The notes under the pieces are model-generated. The model worked only from the letters and a program-made list of their open reading frames with translations, was not told the DNA's origin and did no database searches. This document shows positions 35,775-45,676 of a stretch of 64,000 nt of DNA, one piece after another (the first letter of the stretch is position 1; each line of letters starts with the position of its first letter). The translations under genes were made by a program, and so were the position numbers. The DNA comes from Lyngbya confervoides BDU141951. GTDB lineage: Bacteria > Cyanobacteriota > Cyanobacteriia > Thermosynechococcales > Thermosynechococcaceae. The stretch is taken from assembly GCF_000817775.3 (NCBI RefSeq), contig NZ_JTHE03000027.1:1-64000 (forward strand). The letters are read 5' to 3'.

Positions 35775-36226
35775 GTCATCCCCATCGTCCCTTTTCCGCT
35801 GATTTTTCCGAGGAGTCCCCCGTGGATCTCCAACTCAAGGCCTTTTTAAAGCGCCACCGTCCCCCTGTGCCGGACCCCGATCCGGGACTCGAAGATCGGC
35901 TGATGCAGCAGATTACCCAAGAGGCCGCCCATGCCTCGGCTCTGGATCGGAGGCGATCGCGTCAGCGCAGGAAAGGGGTGGCCCTTGGGGTGGGGCTGAT
36001 TTTGATCGGCTGGGGACTCTGGCAACTCCGACAATGGACGGCCCCAGCCAACTATTCACTGGCAGCACTTTCAGACCTGGAAACCTTTATGCTCTCTAGC
36101 TGGGGACAGGTGGGAAATCCAGACGATCCGCTCGCAGACTGGGACTGGCTAGACTCTGCCTGGGAAGATGGCACGAGAGTGCCCCAGCGGCGGGCTCGCT
36201 TGGTTCATACTCCTCTAAACCCATGA
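35771..36226 (+). CDS. Single-span membrane protein, probable anti-sigma partner
   Basis: This 151-residue protein begins at TTG, overlapping the sigma-factor stop; a GTG near 35822 is also possible. It has a cytoplasmic-type N-terminal half with many charged residues, one membrane helix (VALGVGLILIGWGLWQL, about residues 70-86), and an acidic C-terminal part outside. That is the plan of a transmembrane anti-sigma factor. No zinc-binding ZAS motif is visible, so the role is inferred from position. Confidence 0.65.
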   Translation: MSHPHRPFSADFSEESPVDLQLKAFLKRHRPPVPDPDPGLEDRLMQQITQEAAHASALDRRRSRQRRKGVALGVGLILIGWGLWQLRQWTAPANYSLAALSDLETFMLSSWGQVGNPDDPLADWDWLDSAWEDGTRVPQRRARLVHTPLNP

Positions 36227-36681
36227 CTGTAACTCGACAACTCTGGCTGGTTTTCTCCCTGGTGGGCTGCGTGGCTGTTTCGGCGCTGATCCTGGGACCG
36301 GTCCCCAATGCCAAGCCTCAGGCGGAGGTCTTTTTGGGGCAGGTGGAGGATGGGGGACGCCTGCGCAATCGACCGCAGCGGCGGGAATTCCTGCGATCGC
36401 TCAACCTCTCCCGCAGTCAAATTCGGGAACTGCAGCAGATTCGACGAGACTACCAACCGAGAATGCGCAGCCAGCGGCAGCGCCTCTGGGAAGAGCGCGA
36501 AGCCTTTCGTCAACTGCTCTCCAGCAACGCTAGCAATGCGGCGGTGGAGGATCAGTTTGAGGTGGTGCAAACCCTGCGCCAGGATCTCGATCGCCTCCGG
36601 CTCGAAAGCGTCACGGCCATGCGATCAGTCCTCACACCTGCCCAGCGCCAAATCTTGGCAGATCAGCGGCGCCAACCCTAA
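36223..36681 (+). CDS. Spy/CpxP-like periplasmic protein
   Basis: The 152-residue protein has an N-terminal hydrophobic segment (LWLVFSLVGCVAVSALILG), then a helical domain with LNLSRSQIRELQQIRRDYQP and LTPAQRQILADQRR. The paired 'L(T/S)xxQ' elements typify Spy/CpxP/heavy-metal-sensor chaperones. Its ATG overlaps the preceding stop (ATGA). With the sigma/anti-sigma pair it suggests an envelope- or metal-stress regulon. Its stop overlaps the histidine kinase stop on the other strand. Confidence 0.78.
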   Translation: MTVTRQLWLVFSLVGCVAVSALILGPVPNAKPQAEVFLGQVEDGGRLRNRPQRREFLRSLNLSRSQIRELQQIRRDYQPRMRSQRQRLWEEREAFRQLLSSNASNAAVEDQFEVVQTLRQDLDRLRLESVTAMRSVLTPAQRQILADQRRQP

Positions 36682-38225
36682 GGGGTCAGGGCGATCCCCT
36701 CCAGGGCCGGCCAGGTGAAGCAAAAGCGACAGCCCCGTGGGGTCTGCGACTCCAGCCAAATCCGGCCCCCTTCGCTGGTGACAATTTTCTTGACCAGGGC
36801 GAGGCCAATACCGGTATTCTCTGCGGACTGATGATTTTCGAGGGTGCGAAAAATTTCAAAAACCTGATCCTGAAACCCAGGGGGAATCCCTGGACCATCA
36901 TCCGCGATGGCAAACTGGTAGTGGGAACCCCGACAATCCACCTGAATCTGAATCCTGCCCTCCCCCTGGTCGTGGTGCTTTATGGCGTTGCCGACCAAGT
37001 TAGACATCACCTGAAACAGCAGCAGCCGTTTGGTCTGCAGGGTGGGTAAGTTGGGAGAAAGCTGGATCTCAAATCCCGGTGGCGGCGAGAGCGAATCTAG
37101 CACCTCTTCCACCAGCACTGCCATATCCACCGGTTCAAACCTCAGCTCCTCTCGACCGACCCGAGAATATTTCAGCAGTCCCTCAATCAGGCCATTCATG
37201 CGCTGGACCCGCTGTTGCATCAGCCGGAGCTGGTGCAGGTTTTCTGGGGCAAGGTTGGATCCGAGATCCTCGGCCAGCCACTCCGCCAGGTTTGCCACGC
37301 CCCGCAGCGGCGCTTTGAGGTCATGGGAGACAATGTATACAAACCGATCCAGTTCCTGATTGCGTTCCTGCAGGGCCTGCTCTGCCAGCTTCCGGGCGGT
37401 GATATCGCGGGAGACCGAGAGAATTTCGTCAAAACCGCTTTCTTGGCTGGAAATGGGCGCCACAATCACCTCCCACCATTTGGGCAGACCCTTTGCTGTG
37501 GCGCAAAACCCATCAAATTTTCCCACGCCTCCAGCGCAGGCCGTCGCAAAGGCTTCCTGCGCCGCGACGCGATCGCTCCCTTCCCAAAAATCCAGCCAGG
37601 GAACCCCGTAGGCTTGGGAATCAAAATCCTCAATTTCCATGAGCTGCTGCCCGCCGCTATTCATGTAAAGCAGGCGACCTTCCCCATCTAAAACCTTGAT
37701 ACAGTCCTGGTTACTTTCCAGGACGCGGCGCACAAATTCAAGCTGACGCCGCAGCTTCACTTCCTTCAGGCTTGGACTACTTTTTTTATCCTCCAGGGCT
37801 CGGTAAATCGAGCTCGGATCGGTTGTGGTGGCTGTCATGGGAAGGGCGGTCCCCAGCCACAGGGGTCTATCCTCTGCGTGGGCGTCGAGGGGCTCAATAC
37901 TGATATTAAAAAACTGCGTGGTCCCTGACGAACTGCTCAGCTGAAGGGTCTGAGTCCATTTACGCTGGGGACTGCGCTCCAATTCCCAGCGCGCTCGCAC
38001 CAAGGGCCGGTGCGTCTCGTCAATCCAGTTCCAAAATAGATGGGGTTGCAAAATCGCAACCTCATTGGCAGGGTCGATTTCAATGAATTCGCGCCAGGCT
38101 GGGTTGGTCAGCTGCAGATATCCGGCACTGTCCATCAGCCAGGCCGGATGGACAATATGATTCAGAAGCGACTGATATCCAGACATGGGGGATGGAAAAA
38201 TAATAAGTTCAACCTGAGTTGCCAT
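36678..38225 (-). CDS. PAS-domain sensor histidine kinase
   Basis: The product is about 515 residues. Two PAS domains come first (one near LLNHIVHPAWLMDSAGYL, one near VLESNQDCIKVLDGEGRLLY, followed by a PAC segment). The H-box is FVYIVSHDLKAPLRGVANLA, the N-box SNLVGNAIKHHDQG, and the G-boxes DDGPGIPPGF and GIGLALVKKI. No membrane span is seen, so it is a soluble kinase. The start is uncertain: 38288, 38225 and 38186 are all in frame. No response regulator is adjacent. Confidence 0.85.
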   Translation of the reverse strand: MATQVELIIFPSPMSGYQSLLNHIVHPAWLMDSAGYLQLTNPAWREFIEIDPANEVAILQPHLFWNWIDETHRPLVRARWELERSPQRKWTQTLQLSSSSGTTQFFNISIEPLDAHAEDRPLWLGTALPMTATTTDPSSIYRALEDKKSSPSLKEVKLRRQLEFVRRVLESNQDCIKVLDGEGRLLYMNSGGQQLMEIEDFDSQAYGVPWLDFWEGSDRVAAQEAFATACAGGVGKFDGFCATAKGLPKWWEVIVAPISSQESGFDEILSVSRDITARKLAEQALQERNQELDRFVYIVSHDLKAPLRGVANLAEWLAEDLGSNLAPENLHQLRLMQQRVQRMNGLIEGLLKYSRVGREELRFEPVDMAVLVEEVLDSLSPPPGFEIQLSPNLPTLQTKRLLLFQVMSNLVGNAIKHHDQGEGRIQIQVDCRGSHYQFAIADDGPGIPPGFQDQVFEIFRTLENHQSAENTGIGLALVKKIVTSEGGRIWLESQTPRGCRFCFTWPALEGIALTP

Positions 38226-38381
38226 GCGCTCAGCCCTAGAACCCATGGCGTTAAACAGCATATAAACGGCTGCAGGCTGCTTGCCCACATTATAGGAGAC
38301 AGGTTGACTGATTCATCTGCCTTTGGTTCAACAGAACCAATATCGCCCGATAGAGCCAGGGATCCATGGCCCGAAACCGGG

Positions 38382-41354
38382 TTAATCTGACTCTAGCGGC
38401 GCAAACCCCTGACGCTGAACATTTTCCGTGATGGTGCGCGGCTCAAGGAACTGGAGCACATAGTCGGGGCCACCGGCCTTGGATCCTACGCCGGAAAGCT
38501 TAAACCCCCCAAAGGGCTGCCGATTGACAATGGCGCCCGTGATGCTGCGGTTAATATACAGATTACCCACCTCAAACTCGGCTTGCGCTTGGGCAATATG
38601 GGAAGGCGATCGCGAGTAGAGTCCACCCGTCAGGGCAAAGCGAGTGCCGTTGGCTATCTCCAGCGCTGCAGCAAAATTTTGCGCCTGCATCACCGCCAGG
38701 ATGGGGCCAAAGAATTCCTGCTGGGCCAGGACGGAACTGGGGTCCACTCCAGTGAAGAGGGTGGGACCCACATAATACCCGCGGGCGGGCGTCTCCATCG
38801 CCAGGGCCAGGGTGGCTTCTGCCGATCCTGCTGCAATGACAGCCTGAAGTCGCGCTTGGGCAGCGGCATCAATCACGGGACCGACCAAGGTATCGGGATG
38901 ATCAGGGGGACCGACCACAAGGGAACGCGTGGCCTCAATTAGCCGTTCCAGGAAGCGATCATAGATGGGGGCCAGCACAATCACCCGCGAACAGGCGGAA
39001 CATTTCTGACCGCTGTAGCCAAAGGCAGACTCAACCACCCCCTGCACCGCCTGGTCAAGATCAGCACTTTCATCGACAATAATGGCATTCTTACCGCCCA
39101 TTTCTGCGATCACCCGCTTTAGATGCCGCTGATCCGGCTGGAGCTGAGCGGCCTGGGCATAGATTTGACAGCCCACCTCCTGGGATCCGGTAAAGGTGAT
39201 CAGGTGAACATGGGGATTTTGCACCAGAGCCGATCCCACCTCGCTGCCGCGGCCCGGCAGGAACTGAAACACCCCCTGGGGAACGCCTGCCTCCACCAGC
39301 AGCTCGGTGAGCTTGGCGGCAATAACCGCAGACTGCTGAGAGGGCTTTAAAATAGTGCAGTTGCCGCTGACTAGGGCCGCCATGACCATTCCGGTGGGAA
39401 TCGCCAAGGGAAAGTTCCAGGGAGAGAGCACCACCGCAATGCCGCGCGGCTGGTAATGATAGCGATTGGTTTCTCCGGGTAAGTCATAGGCTTGGCCCCG
39501 GTGGATCTGTTCCATCTGATGGGCATAGTAGCGACAAAAATCAATGGCCTCCACCACATCAGCATCGGACTCCCGCAGCGGCTTGCCAGTTTCCAGCAAA
39601 ATCCAGGCCGCTAGATCGGCCTGACGGGCCTCCATGAGATCGGCCACCCGACGCAGCAGGGCGGCCCGATCCCCCACCGGGGTTCGTTTCCAGGCGGGGA
39701 AGGCTGATCGCGCCGCCGCAATGGCCGTGTCCACATCGGAGACCCCGCCCAACTGGATGCGGCCAATGATTTCCTCTGGGTTGGCGGGATTTTCCGAGTG
39801 AATATGCTCCGCAGTTTCGATCCATTGGCCATTAATGAGCGGACGATAGGTTTGGCCCAGCTGTTGGCGCACCGATTTCAGGGCCTGCTGCGCAAGGTCA
39901 CGCGCGCGCCTTTGGCTGTAGTCCTGGGGGGGGGCATTTTGAAACTCGCCCTGGGGCGCAGGCGGTGGGGCCGGAGAGTGGGGCTGGGGCGGGGCAAGCA
40001 GGGTTGCTTCCGATGCCTCGCCCACACTCTGCACCAAAAATGAGGAATTGGCGGTATTTTCCAGCAGGCGTCGAATCAAGTAGGCCATGCCAGGAATCAG
40101 CTCTCCGTAGGGCGTATAGACGCGCACGCGAAAGCCTTCCTGGGCCTGGGCCAGGGCCAGCTTATCCGCCATACCGTAGAGCACCTGAAGCTCAAGACGG
40201 CGCGGCGGAATGTTCAGGGCCTGGGCAATGGCGATCGCATGGGCCTGGGATCGAACATTGTGGCTCCCAATGGCGGCGTTGAGAACCTCGTGGTTTTCGA
40301 GCAGGAGTTGGGTCAGACGCTCGAAATTGGCATCGGTGGCGGCCTTATCCTGGAAGACCGGCACGGGCCACTGATGCTGAAGGGCGCGAATGGTTTCCTG
40401 ATCCCAGTAGGCCCCCTTAATCAGCCGCACCGTCACCGGCGTGCCCCGTTGTTTAGCCCAGTCAATCCAGCGGCGCAAATCCGCTTCACTCTCCTGGAGG
40501 TAAGCCTGTAGGGTCACCCCAATATCCTCCCGCTGGCGGAACTCCTCCTCCATCAGCAAATCCTGCAAAATCTCATTGGTCAGGTCCTTGTAAAGGTACT
40601 GCTCCATGTCAACGTGAATAGCAGCGCCCAGATCCTTGGCCCGACGCAGCAGGATACGCAGGCGATCGCAAACCTGCCGTTGACTGCCAGCGGTATCCAG
40701 GGGGTCAAACTGGGAGTAAAAGGCCGAGAGCTTCACCGAGAGCTGAACTCGGGGCAGATCCTCCCCCTCCGCCTGATCAATGGCTGGCACCTTTGACCAG
40801 GACTGGGCAGCCTGGGCCAAGGCCTCCAGCGTGTCCAGATAGCGCTGGAGATAGTTTTGGGCTTCGGCTTCGGAGATGACGGCTTCTCCCAGCAAATCCA
40901 TGGTGAAGGCTAACTTCTGGCCGCGTAAACGCTCAATGGTTTTAAGAACCTGGGACAAATTTTCTCCCGCAATATATTTGCGGGCCAGGGCCGAAACAGC
41001 GGTGGTGAAGGTGGTGGCTGCAATCTGTCCGGGCAGGGAATCAGGTTGGGTAAAGCTCAACAGGCCTTTGAGGGCCTCGGGCAGCTCAACGCTTTCGTCC
41101 ACCAGATATTCCCGCAAATGATCGGCAATTTCGGCCTTGCTGCCCAGGGAGGGCAGGCAGTCAATTAGCCGAAAGAGCTGCACCCTTAACCCCGGATTTT
41201 CCATGGTCCAGGCCAACATGCGGTCTTCCCAGCGCATTTGGTCACGCATCTGGGCAAAAAAGTTCTTTTGGGTGCGGGTGGCTTTCAAAAGCCGCCGCCC
41301 AATATCCTGCGTTGCCGCCTCGTAGGGGTTAGACTGAACTGCGGAAGCAACCAT
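38382..41354 (-). CDS. putA: Bifunctional PutA: proline dehydrogenase / P5C dehydrogenase
   Basis: The 990-residue enzyme oxidises proline to glutamate. The N-terminal FAD-dependent proline dehydrogenase barrel (about 60-440) contains VTVRLIKGAYWDQET and RRLELQVLYGMADKLA. After a Pro/Ala-rich linker (PPQPHSPAPPPAPQGE) comes the aldehyde dehydrogenase part, with VIAEMGGKNAIIVDESADL and the catalytic cysteine in GYSGQKCSACSRVIVL. It lacks the N-terminal ribbon-helix-helix of E. coli PutA, so it should not self-repress. Substrate channelling between the two active sites is typical of the family. Confidence 0.93.
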   Translation of the reverse strand: MVASAVQSNPYEAATQDIGRRLLKATRTQKNFFAQMRDQMRWEDRMLAWTMENPGLRVQLFRLIDCLPSLGSKAEIADHLREYLVDESVELPEALKGLLSFTQPDSLPGQIAATTFTTAVSALARKYIAGENLSQVLKTIERLRGQKLAFTMDLLGEAVISEAEAQNYLQRYLDTLEALAQAAQSWSKVPAIDQAEGEDLPRVQLSVKLSAFYSQFDPLDTAGSQRQVCDRLRILLRRAKDLGAAIHVDMEQYLYKDLTNEILQDLLMEEEFRQREDIGVTLQAYLQESEADLRRWIDWAKQRGTPVTVRLIKGAYWDQETIRALQHQWPVPVFQDKAATDANFERLTQLLLENHEVLNAAIGSHNVRSQAHAIAIAQALNIPPRRLELQVLYGMADKLALAQAQEGFRVRVYTPYGELIPGMAYLIRRLLENTANSSFLVQSVGEASEATLLAPPQPHSPAPPPAPQGEFQNAPPQDYSQRRARDLAQQALKSVRQQLGQTYRPLINGQWIETAEHIHSENPANPEEIIGRIQLGGVSDVDTAIAAARSAFPAWKRTPVGDRAALLRRVADLMEARQADLAAWILLETGKPLRESDADVVEAIDFCRYYAHQMEQIHRGQAYDLPGETNRYHYQPRGIAVVLSPWNFPLAIPTGMVMAALVSGNCTILKPSQQSAVIAAKLTELLVEAGVPQGVFQFLPGRGSEVGSALVQNPHVHLITFTGSQEVGCQIYAQAAQLQPDQRHLKRVIAEMGGKNAIIVDESADLDQAVQGVVESAFGYSGQKCSACSRVIVLAPIYDRFLERLIEATRSLVVGPPDHPDTLVGPVIDAAAQARLQAVIAAGSAEATLALAMETPARGYYVGPTLFTGVDPSSVLAQQEFFGPILAVMQAQNFAAALEIANGTRFALTGGLYSRSPSHIAQAQAEFEVGNLYINRSITGAIVNRQPFGGFKLSGVGSKAGGPDYVLQFLEPRTITENVQRQGFAPLESD

Positions 41355-41555
41355 GATTCTTTCTCCTCAAGGGGCTGTGGTATCCCCATTTTGCCCTGAA
41401 TTTGAAGCCAGCCGCATAAATTTCCCGGCTAGATCCAGGGGGAATGATAGGCGCAAACTTCTCCTGGAACTGTGGCGAAATGAACGAAGCGGCCTGCTTT
41501 CTCGATCCCCTCCCGGGCCCTCCGGCGGTGGCCCATGGCCGTGGGGCTCGTGAGG

Positions 41556-44500
41556 CTAGGGAATGGCACCCAGGCTTGTCAGCGTTGTCCTTTGGGCGGC
41601 GGTGAGCCCCTGTGCACCGGTTAATTGCATCCCCTCATAGGGCAAAATTTCTCGCAGGGAGTGTAGGCAATGGCCCGTGTCCACATCCCACACCTTGATG
41701 GTGCCCTCCTGGGATGCGCTGATGATCTGGCCATTTTGCCTGAACACCAGAGCCCAGAGGGCAGAGTCGTGACCATAGAGCGTTCGCAGCAATGCTCCCG
41801 ACCCTGAGTCCCAAAGCCGAAGGGTCCCATCGTTGCCGCCGGTTGCAATCAGCGATCCGCTGCGACTGTAGGCCACAGACCAGATCGTATCTCGATGGCC
41901 CCTTAAGGTCTGCAGGCAATCCCCCGTCTTTAAGGACCAGATTTTGGCGGTGCCATCCCCACTGCCGCTGACCAGCTGCCTGCCCGTGGGACTAACGGCC
42001 AGCGCCAGGACAGCACTGGTATGGCCCTCCAGGGTTGTCAACCAGGTTTGAGACTGCACTTCCCAAAGAGTGATCCTTGCGTCCTGGTGACCACTGGCCA
42101 GGATCTGATCATCGGGACTGAGCACCACAGCCCAAACTGGCCCCGGATGGAGGAGGGTGCCCAGGTCTGCGCCCGAGTGTAGATCCCACAGTCGCACCGT
42201 ATGATCCTCGCTGCCGCTTACCATGAAGGTGTCATTCTGACTCAGGGCCAGCGAGAGGACAAGGTTGCGATGTCCCAAATAGGTGCGATCAACCTGCCCT
42301 GTCTCCAAATTCCAGCGCTGGATGCTATGGTCGTGGCTGCCACTCAGCAGCGATCGCCCCCCGTGGGTAAAGGCCAGCGACCACACCCCGCTAGAGTGGC
42401 CCCTTAGCTTCTGCAAATATCCGTAGCTTTGCCCATCCCAAAGATGAAGCTGACCGCTGTCGCCGGCACTGGCCAGACGAGTTTCATCGGGGCTCAGGGC
42501 GATCGCCTTCAGTCCCGTACTGTATCCTTGCAGGGTGTGAAGGGCTTGGCCGCTGTGACTGTTCCAAAGTTTAACGGTAGGGTCATGGCCTCCGCTGACC
42601 AGCAGCGGCTGGGTGGGATGAAAGGCCAAGGCCGAAACCCCATGGGGATGTCCCCGAAGGGTACGCAGACAGTGGCCGGTCTGGCTATCCCAGAGGCGAA
42701 TCGTACAGTCCTGGCTGCCCGTGGCCAGAATCGGCCCCAGACCTTGGATCGGCGCCCCCCTGACCTCAGGAGGTTCAAAGGTTAAACAGAGAATGGCTTG
42801 GTCATGGCCGCGTAGCTGCTGCAGACAGGTTCCGCTGGCAAGGTCCCAAAACTCGACCCGGCAGTCAAGGCTACCGGTGACCACAACCTGCCCATCGGGG
42901 CTAAAGGCCAGCGATCGAACCCGTCGCTGCAGATCGGCGGGGATTAAACGGCGGGCCGTGCCGGTGGCCAGGTCCCACAGCGTCACCGAATCCGCTGGAT
43001 CAGCACTGGCACTGGCCAACCTCTTACCATCGGGACTGAAGGCCAGGGACCAAACCGAACCACGATGCCCGCGCAAAACCTGGAGGCAGTCCCCCGTGTC
43101 CTGGTTCCAGATCCGAATGGTCCCATCGTCGCCAGAGCTGGCAATGATCTTGGACGCGGGGGCACAGGCCACGCTCCAAATCCAACCGGTGTGGCCCACC
43201 AGGGTTTTCAAACAGAAGCCTGTTTCTAAATCCCAAAGCTTCAGAGTTTTGTCGAAGCTGCCGCTGATCAGTCGCTGGCTTTCGGAGCAAAAGGTGACCG
43301 CACTGACCCAGTTCTGATGGCCCTGGCACAGGAGCCACTCTTGATAGTTTTGGAGACCGCTATTCTGGACACTGCTATTTTGAACACTGCCGGGTTGGAC
43401 GCACCAGACCCGCACACTATTATCAGCCTGGCCCAGGGCAAAGAAGCGTCCATTCGGACTAAAGCTCACCGATCGAGTGGTGCTCAAGACAGTGCTAAAG
43501 CAAGATCTGGATAAATCGGTGTGGCTAAAATTCATGCGATGCAGGGAAATCCCCACCAGATCGGCCTGCCAAACCGATAAACAGGAGCAATCGAGATCGT
43601 GCAAGGTTCCCTGGTGTAAGCGCAGCAAATTCAGTAGGTTGCCGCAGGCATAGCCTGGCTGCTGGGGAATCTCCTGGCGCAAGCGCCCCAGGAAGGCCTG
43701 GAGGTGTTCACTCAGGGCTTGGGGAGACTCGAAATAATCCTGGAGTTGATCGAGCAAGGGCTTGAGGATAAACCGCTGCTGAGCCCGACGAATGGAGTCC
43801 TGGGTCTGGAGGTTCAGCAGAGCGTAGGTTTGCATCGAGGCATACTGCAATTGCAGCAGCTCATCGGCCAGGTTGTGGAGGAAGCGATGGGTTACGTATT
43901 CCATCACCACGGGCTGCAGGGAGATCTGCTGCACCGACCGATCCAGTAAACCGCTGCGGCTCAAGGACTGGACGGCCTCCGGCAGCTGTCGCAGAACATG
44001 GGTGCGCCAGACATCCTGATTGAGCTGACGGAGGGTAATCGGTTCCCGATGCAGGGCTAACCAATACATCACCTGGCGCTCCACGGTGGAAAGCCGACTA
44101 AATTGGCGCCCCAGGAGATCGCCAACATCCTGGAACTGGAGCAGACCGCGATTTAGGAAGGGAACCACAATGCTCAGATCGCCTTCGCACAAATCCACCA
44201 CGGCAGCAGCCACAATTTTTAGGGCCAGAGGATTGCCGCCATAGTGATCTAGAATTTGCTGCAAGCAGTCCCGGTCAAGCGACTGAATCCCCCGAGCTTG
44301 AAATATTTGCTTCCCATCCTGCACAGAGAGTCCCGGAAGCGTGAGCACTCGTGTGGTCCCATGCCCCTCGTCCCGCGGGTCAAAGCCCAGGGGCTTTTCT
44401 CGGCTAGTGATCACCAGACAGCTCTGATGACGGGTCGCAGCCACCTGTTGAAATAAGATTTCATAGTCTTCATAGCCCACTGCGTAGGATTCAGCCTCGC

Positions 44501-45248
44501 GATCGCGGCCCCGAATGGCTTCCAGGTTATCGAGAATAATCAGACAGCGGTGTCCTCGCAGCCCCTCTAGAAATTGATCCCTCTGCAGCTGCGAGGAGGC
44601 CGCCGCTGGTAGTTGCAGCCCCACCAAGTCAAAAAAGTCCGCCAAAATTTCCGTCAGCCGGGGGGCATTGCGAAGCGATCGCCAGAGAATGACGTCAAAC
44701 TGCCCTTGAACCTGTTTCGCCAGCTTCACTAACAGCGTTGTCTTCCCAATGCCCCCCATCCCCAGCAGCGCAATCAGTCGACAATGCTGAACCCATTGGT
44801 GTAACTGCCTCAACTCCTCTTCTCGACCGTAGAAGATCGGGCTCTCCACCGCCTCGCCCCAATCCATCCGAAGTGGGCCAGAACGCCCTTGATCCTCCCT
44901 GGAAACGTGATCACCCATCGGCGGGAGGGGGGAGGGAACCAAACTGGCAGTCTGGGGACCCTGGGGAGAGGCGATCGCCTTAGCGGCCTGCCAGTGGCGC
45001 CTGAGGATTGATTCACAGTTTTTTTTGTTAATTTTCTCGCCAAGGGCCACCGATAGTAGTTGCCAAAGTTTTGGACCCACATCCTGGCGAAGGTATTGCC
45101 CCGTGTAGTCATTTTCCTCGGCCATGCGGTCATAGCTTTTCTGGTTCAGCGACTCCCGCAGCACTAGCACATCAATATCGCGCAGATGCCTCTGAGTTTT
45201 GGCATAAACCTCGGCATCAACAAGAACGACCAGCTCATCAAAATTCAA
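41556..45248 (-). CDS. NB-ARC/WD40 STAND protein with 14 WD repeats
   Basis: This 1230-residue protein has three parts. The N-terminal ~90 residues (LVVLVDAEVYAKTQRHLRDI) form a helical effector/adaptor domain seen in cyanobacterial STAND proteins. An NB-ARC NTPase begins at FYGREEELRQL with Walker A LLGMGGIGKTTLL. From about residue 590 I count 14 WD40 repeats, each ending in forms like DKTLKLWDLETG or DGTIRIWNQDTG, enough for two seven-bladed propellers. STAND proteins sense a ligand through the repeats and signal through the N-terminal domain. Some are antiviral, but nothing here shows the trigger. Confidence 0.88.
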   Translation of the reverse strand: MNFDELVVLVDAEVYAKTQRHLRDIDVLVLRESLNQKSYDRMAEENDYTGQYLRQDVGPKLWQLLSVALGEKINKKNCESILRRHWQAAKAIASPQGPQTASLVPSPLPPMGDHVSREDQGRSGPLRMDWGEAVESPIFYGREEELRQLHQWVQHCRLIALLGMGGIGKTTLLVKLAKQVQGQFDVILWRSLRNAPRLTEILADFFDLVGLQLPAAASSQLQRDQFLEGLRGHRCLIILDNLEAIRGRDREAESYAVGYEDYEILFQQVAATRHQSCLVITSREKPLGFDPRDEGHGTTRVLTLPGLSVQDGKQIFQARGIQSLDRDCLQQILDHYGGNPLALKIVAAAVVDLCEGDLSIVVPFLNRGLLQFQDVGDLLGRQFSRLSTVERQVMYWLALHREPITLRQLNQDVWRTHVLRQLPEAVQSLSRSGLLDRSVQQISLQPVVMEYVTHRFLHNLADELLQLQYASMQTYALLNLQTQDSIRRAQQRFILKPLLDQLQDYFESPQALSEHLQAFLGRLRQEIPQQPGYACGNLLNLLRLHQGTLHDLDCSCLSVWQADLVGISLHRMNFSHTDLSRSCFSTVLSTTRSVSFSPNGRFFALGQADNSVRVWCVQPGSVQNSSVQNSGLQNYQEWLLCQGHQNWVSAVTFCSESQRLISGSFDKTLKLWDLETGFCLKTLVGHTGWIWSVACAPASKIIASSGDDGTIRIWNQDTGDCLQVLRGHRGSVWSLAFSPDGKRLASASADPADSVTLWDLATGTARRLIPADLQRRVRSLAFSPDGQVVVTGSLDCRVEFWDLASGTCLQQLRGHDQAILCLTFEPPEVRGAPIQGLGPILATGSQDCTIRLWDSQTGHCLRTLRGHPHGVSALAFHPTQPLLVSGGHDPTVKLWNSHSGQALHTLQGYSTGLKAIALSPDETRLASAGDSGQLHLWDGQSYGYLQKLRGHSSGVWSLAFTHGGRSLLSGSHDHSIQRWNLETGQVDRTYLGHRNLVLSLALSQNDTFMVSGSEDHTVRLWDLHSGADLGTLLHPGPVWAVVLSPDDQILASGHQDARITLWEVQSQTWLTTLEGHTSAVLALAVSPTGRQLVSGSGDGTAKIWSLKTGDCLQTLRGHRDTIWSVAYSRSGSLIATGGNDGTLRLWDSGSGALLRTLYGHDSALWALVFRQNGQIISASQEGTIKVWDVDTGHCLHSLREILPYEGMQLTGAQGLTAAQRTTLTSLGAIP

Positions 45249-45676
45249 AGTTTGTTCCGCGCAGGATGAATAGGGATTATGTTTTCTGTGGGATCTAGAT
45301 TACCGAATTCATCCGGCCAAATCCGATCAATATTTCCATCCTTTGATATTCCTCTGCCGCTGGAAACCCAGTTCCTGGGTCCAAGAACCGATCAGAGCCA
45401 GAATATCGCGGGAACACATCCCCTCATCCCCTTCAGACCCCGCCTCCACTCCAGGAATGATCATGGCCCAAGATCTAGCCCCAGGAATGATCAGGCGTTG
45501 CATAACCAGAGTCTGCACCCTCCAGCTCTGCACCATCCAGCGTTTGCACCACCGAGCGTCTGCACCCTCCAGCGTGATACAAAGGCGATACAAACGCGAC
45601 ACAAAACCCGACTGGACAAAAAAGGGTGAGCGAGGCTCACCCTTTCAGATTGCAGCAATCACCGGTTAAGGCGCGC
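45249..45676. repeat. Intergenic spacer with ~16-bp tandem units and a 13-bp direct repeat
   Basis: The spacer lies between the STAND gene and peroxiredoxin. CCAGGAATGATCA occurs at 45451-45463 and 45481-45493, 30 bases apart. From 45509 to 45571 four units related to GCGTCTGCACCCTCCA stand head to tail (lengths 16, 15, 16 and 16), and the first and last are nearly identical. The 15/16 mix breaks reading frame, so the array is not coding. The peroxiredoxin terminator lies further right. Confidence 0.75.
45618..45645 (-). terminator. Rho-independent terminator of the peroxiredoxin gene
   Basis: A perfect 11-bp stem (AAAGGGTGAGC at 45621-45631 and its complement at 45635-45645, loop GAG) is followed on the - strand by six T residues (A's at 45618-45623). 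It lies about 32 bases beyond the peroxiredoxin stop. Confidence 0.92.
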
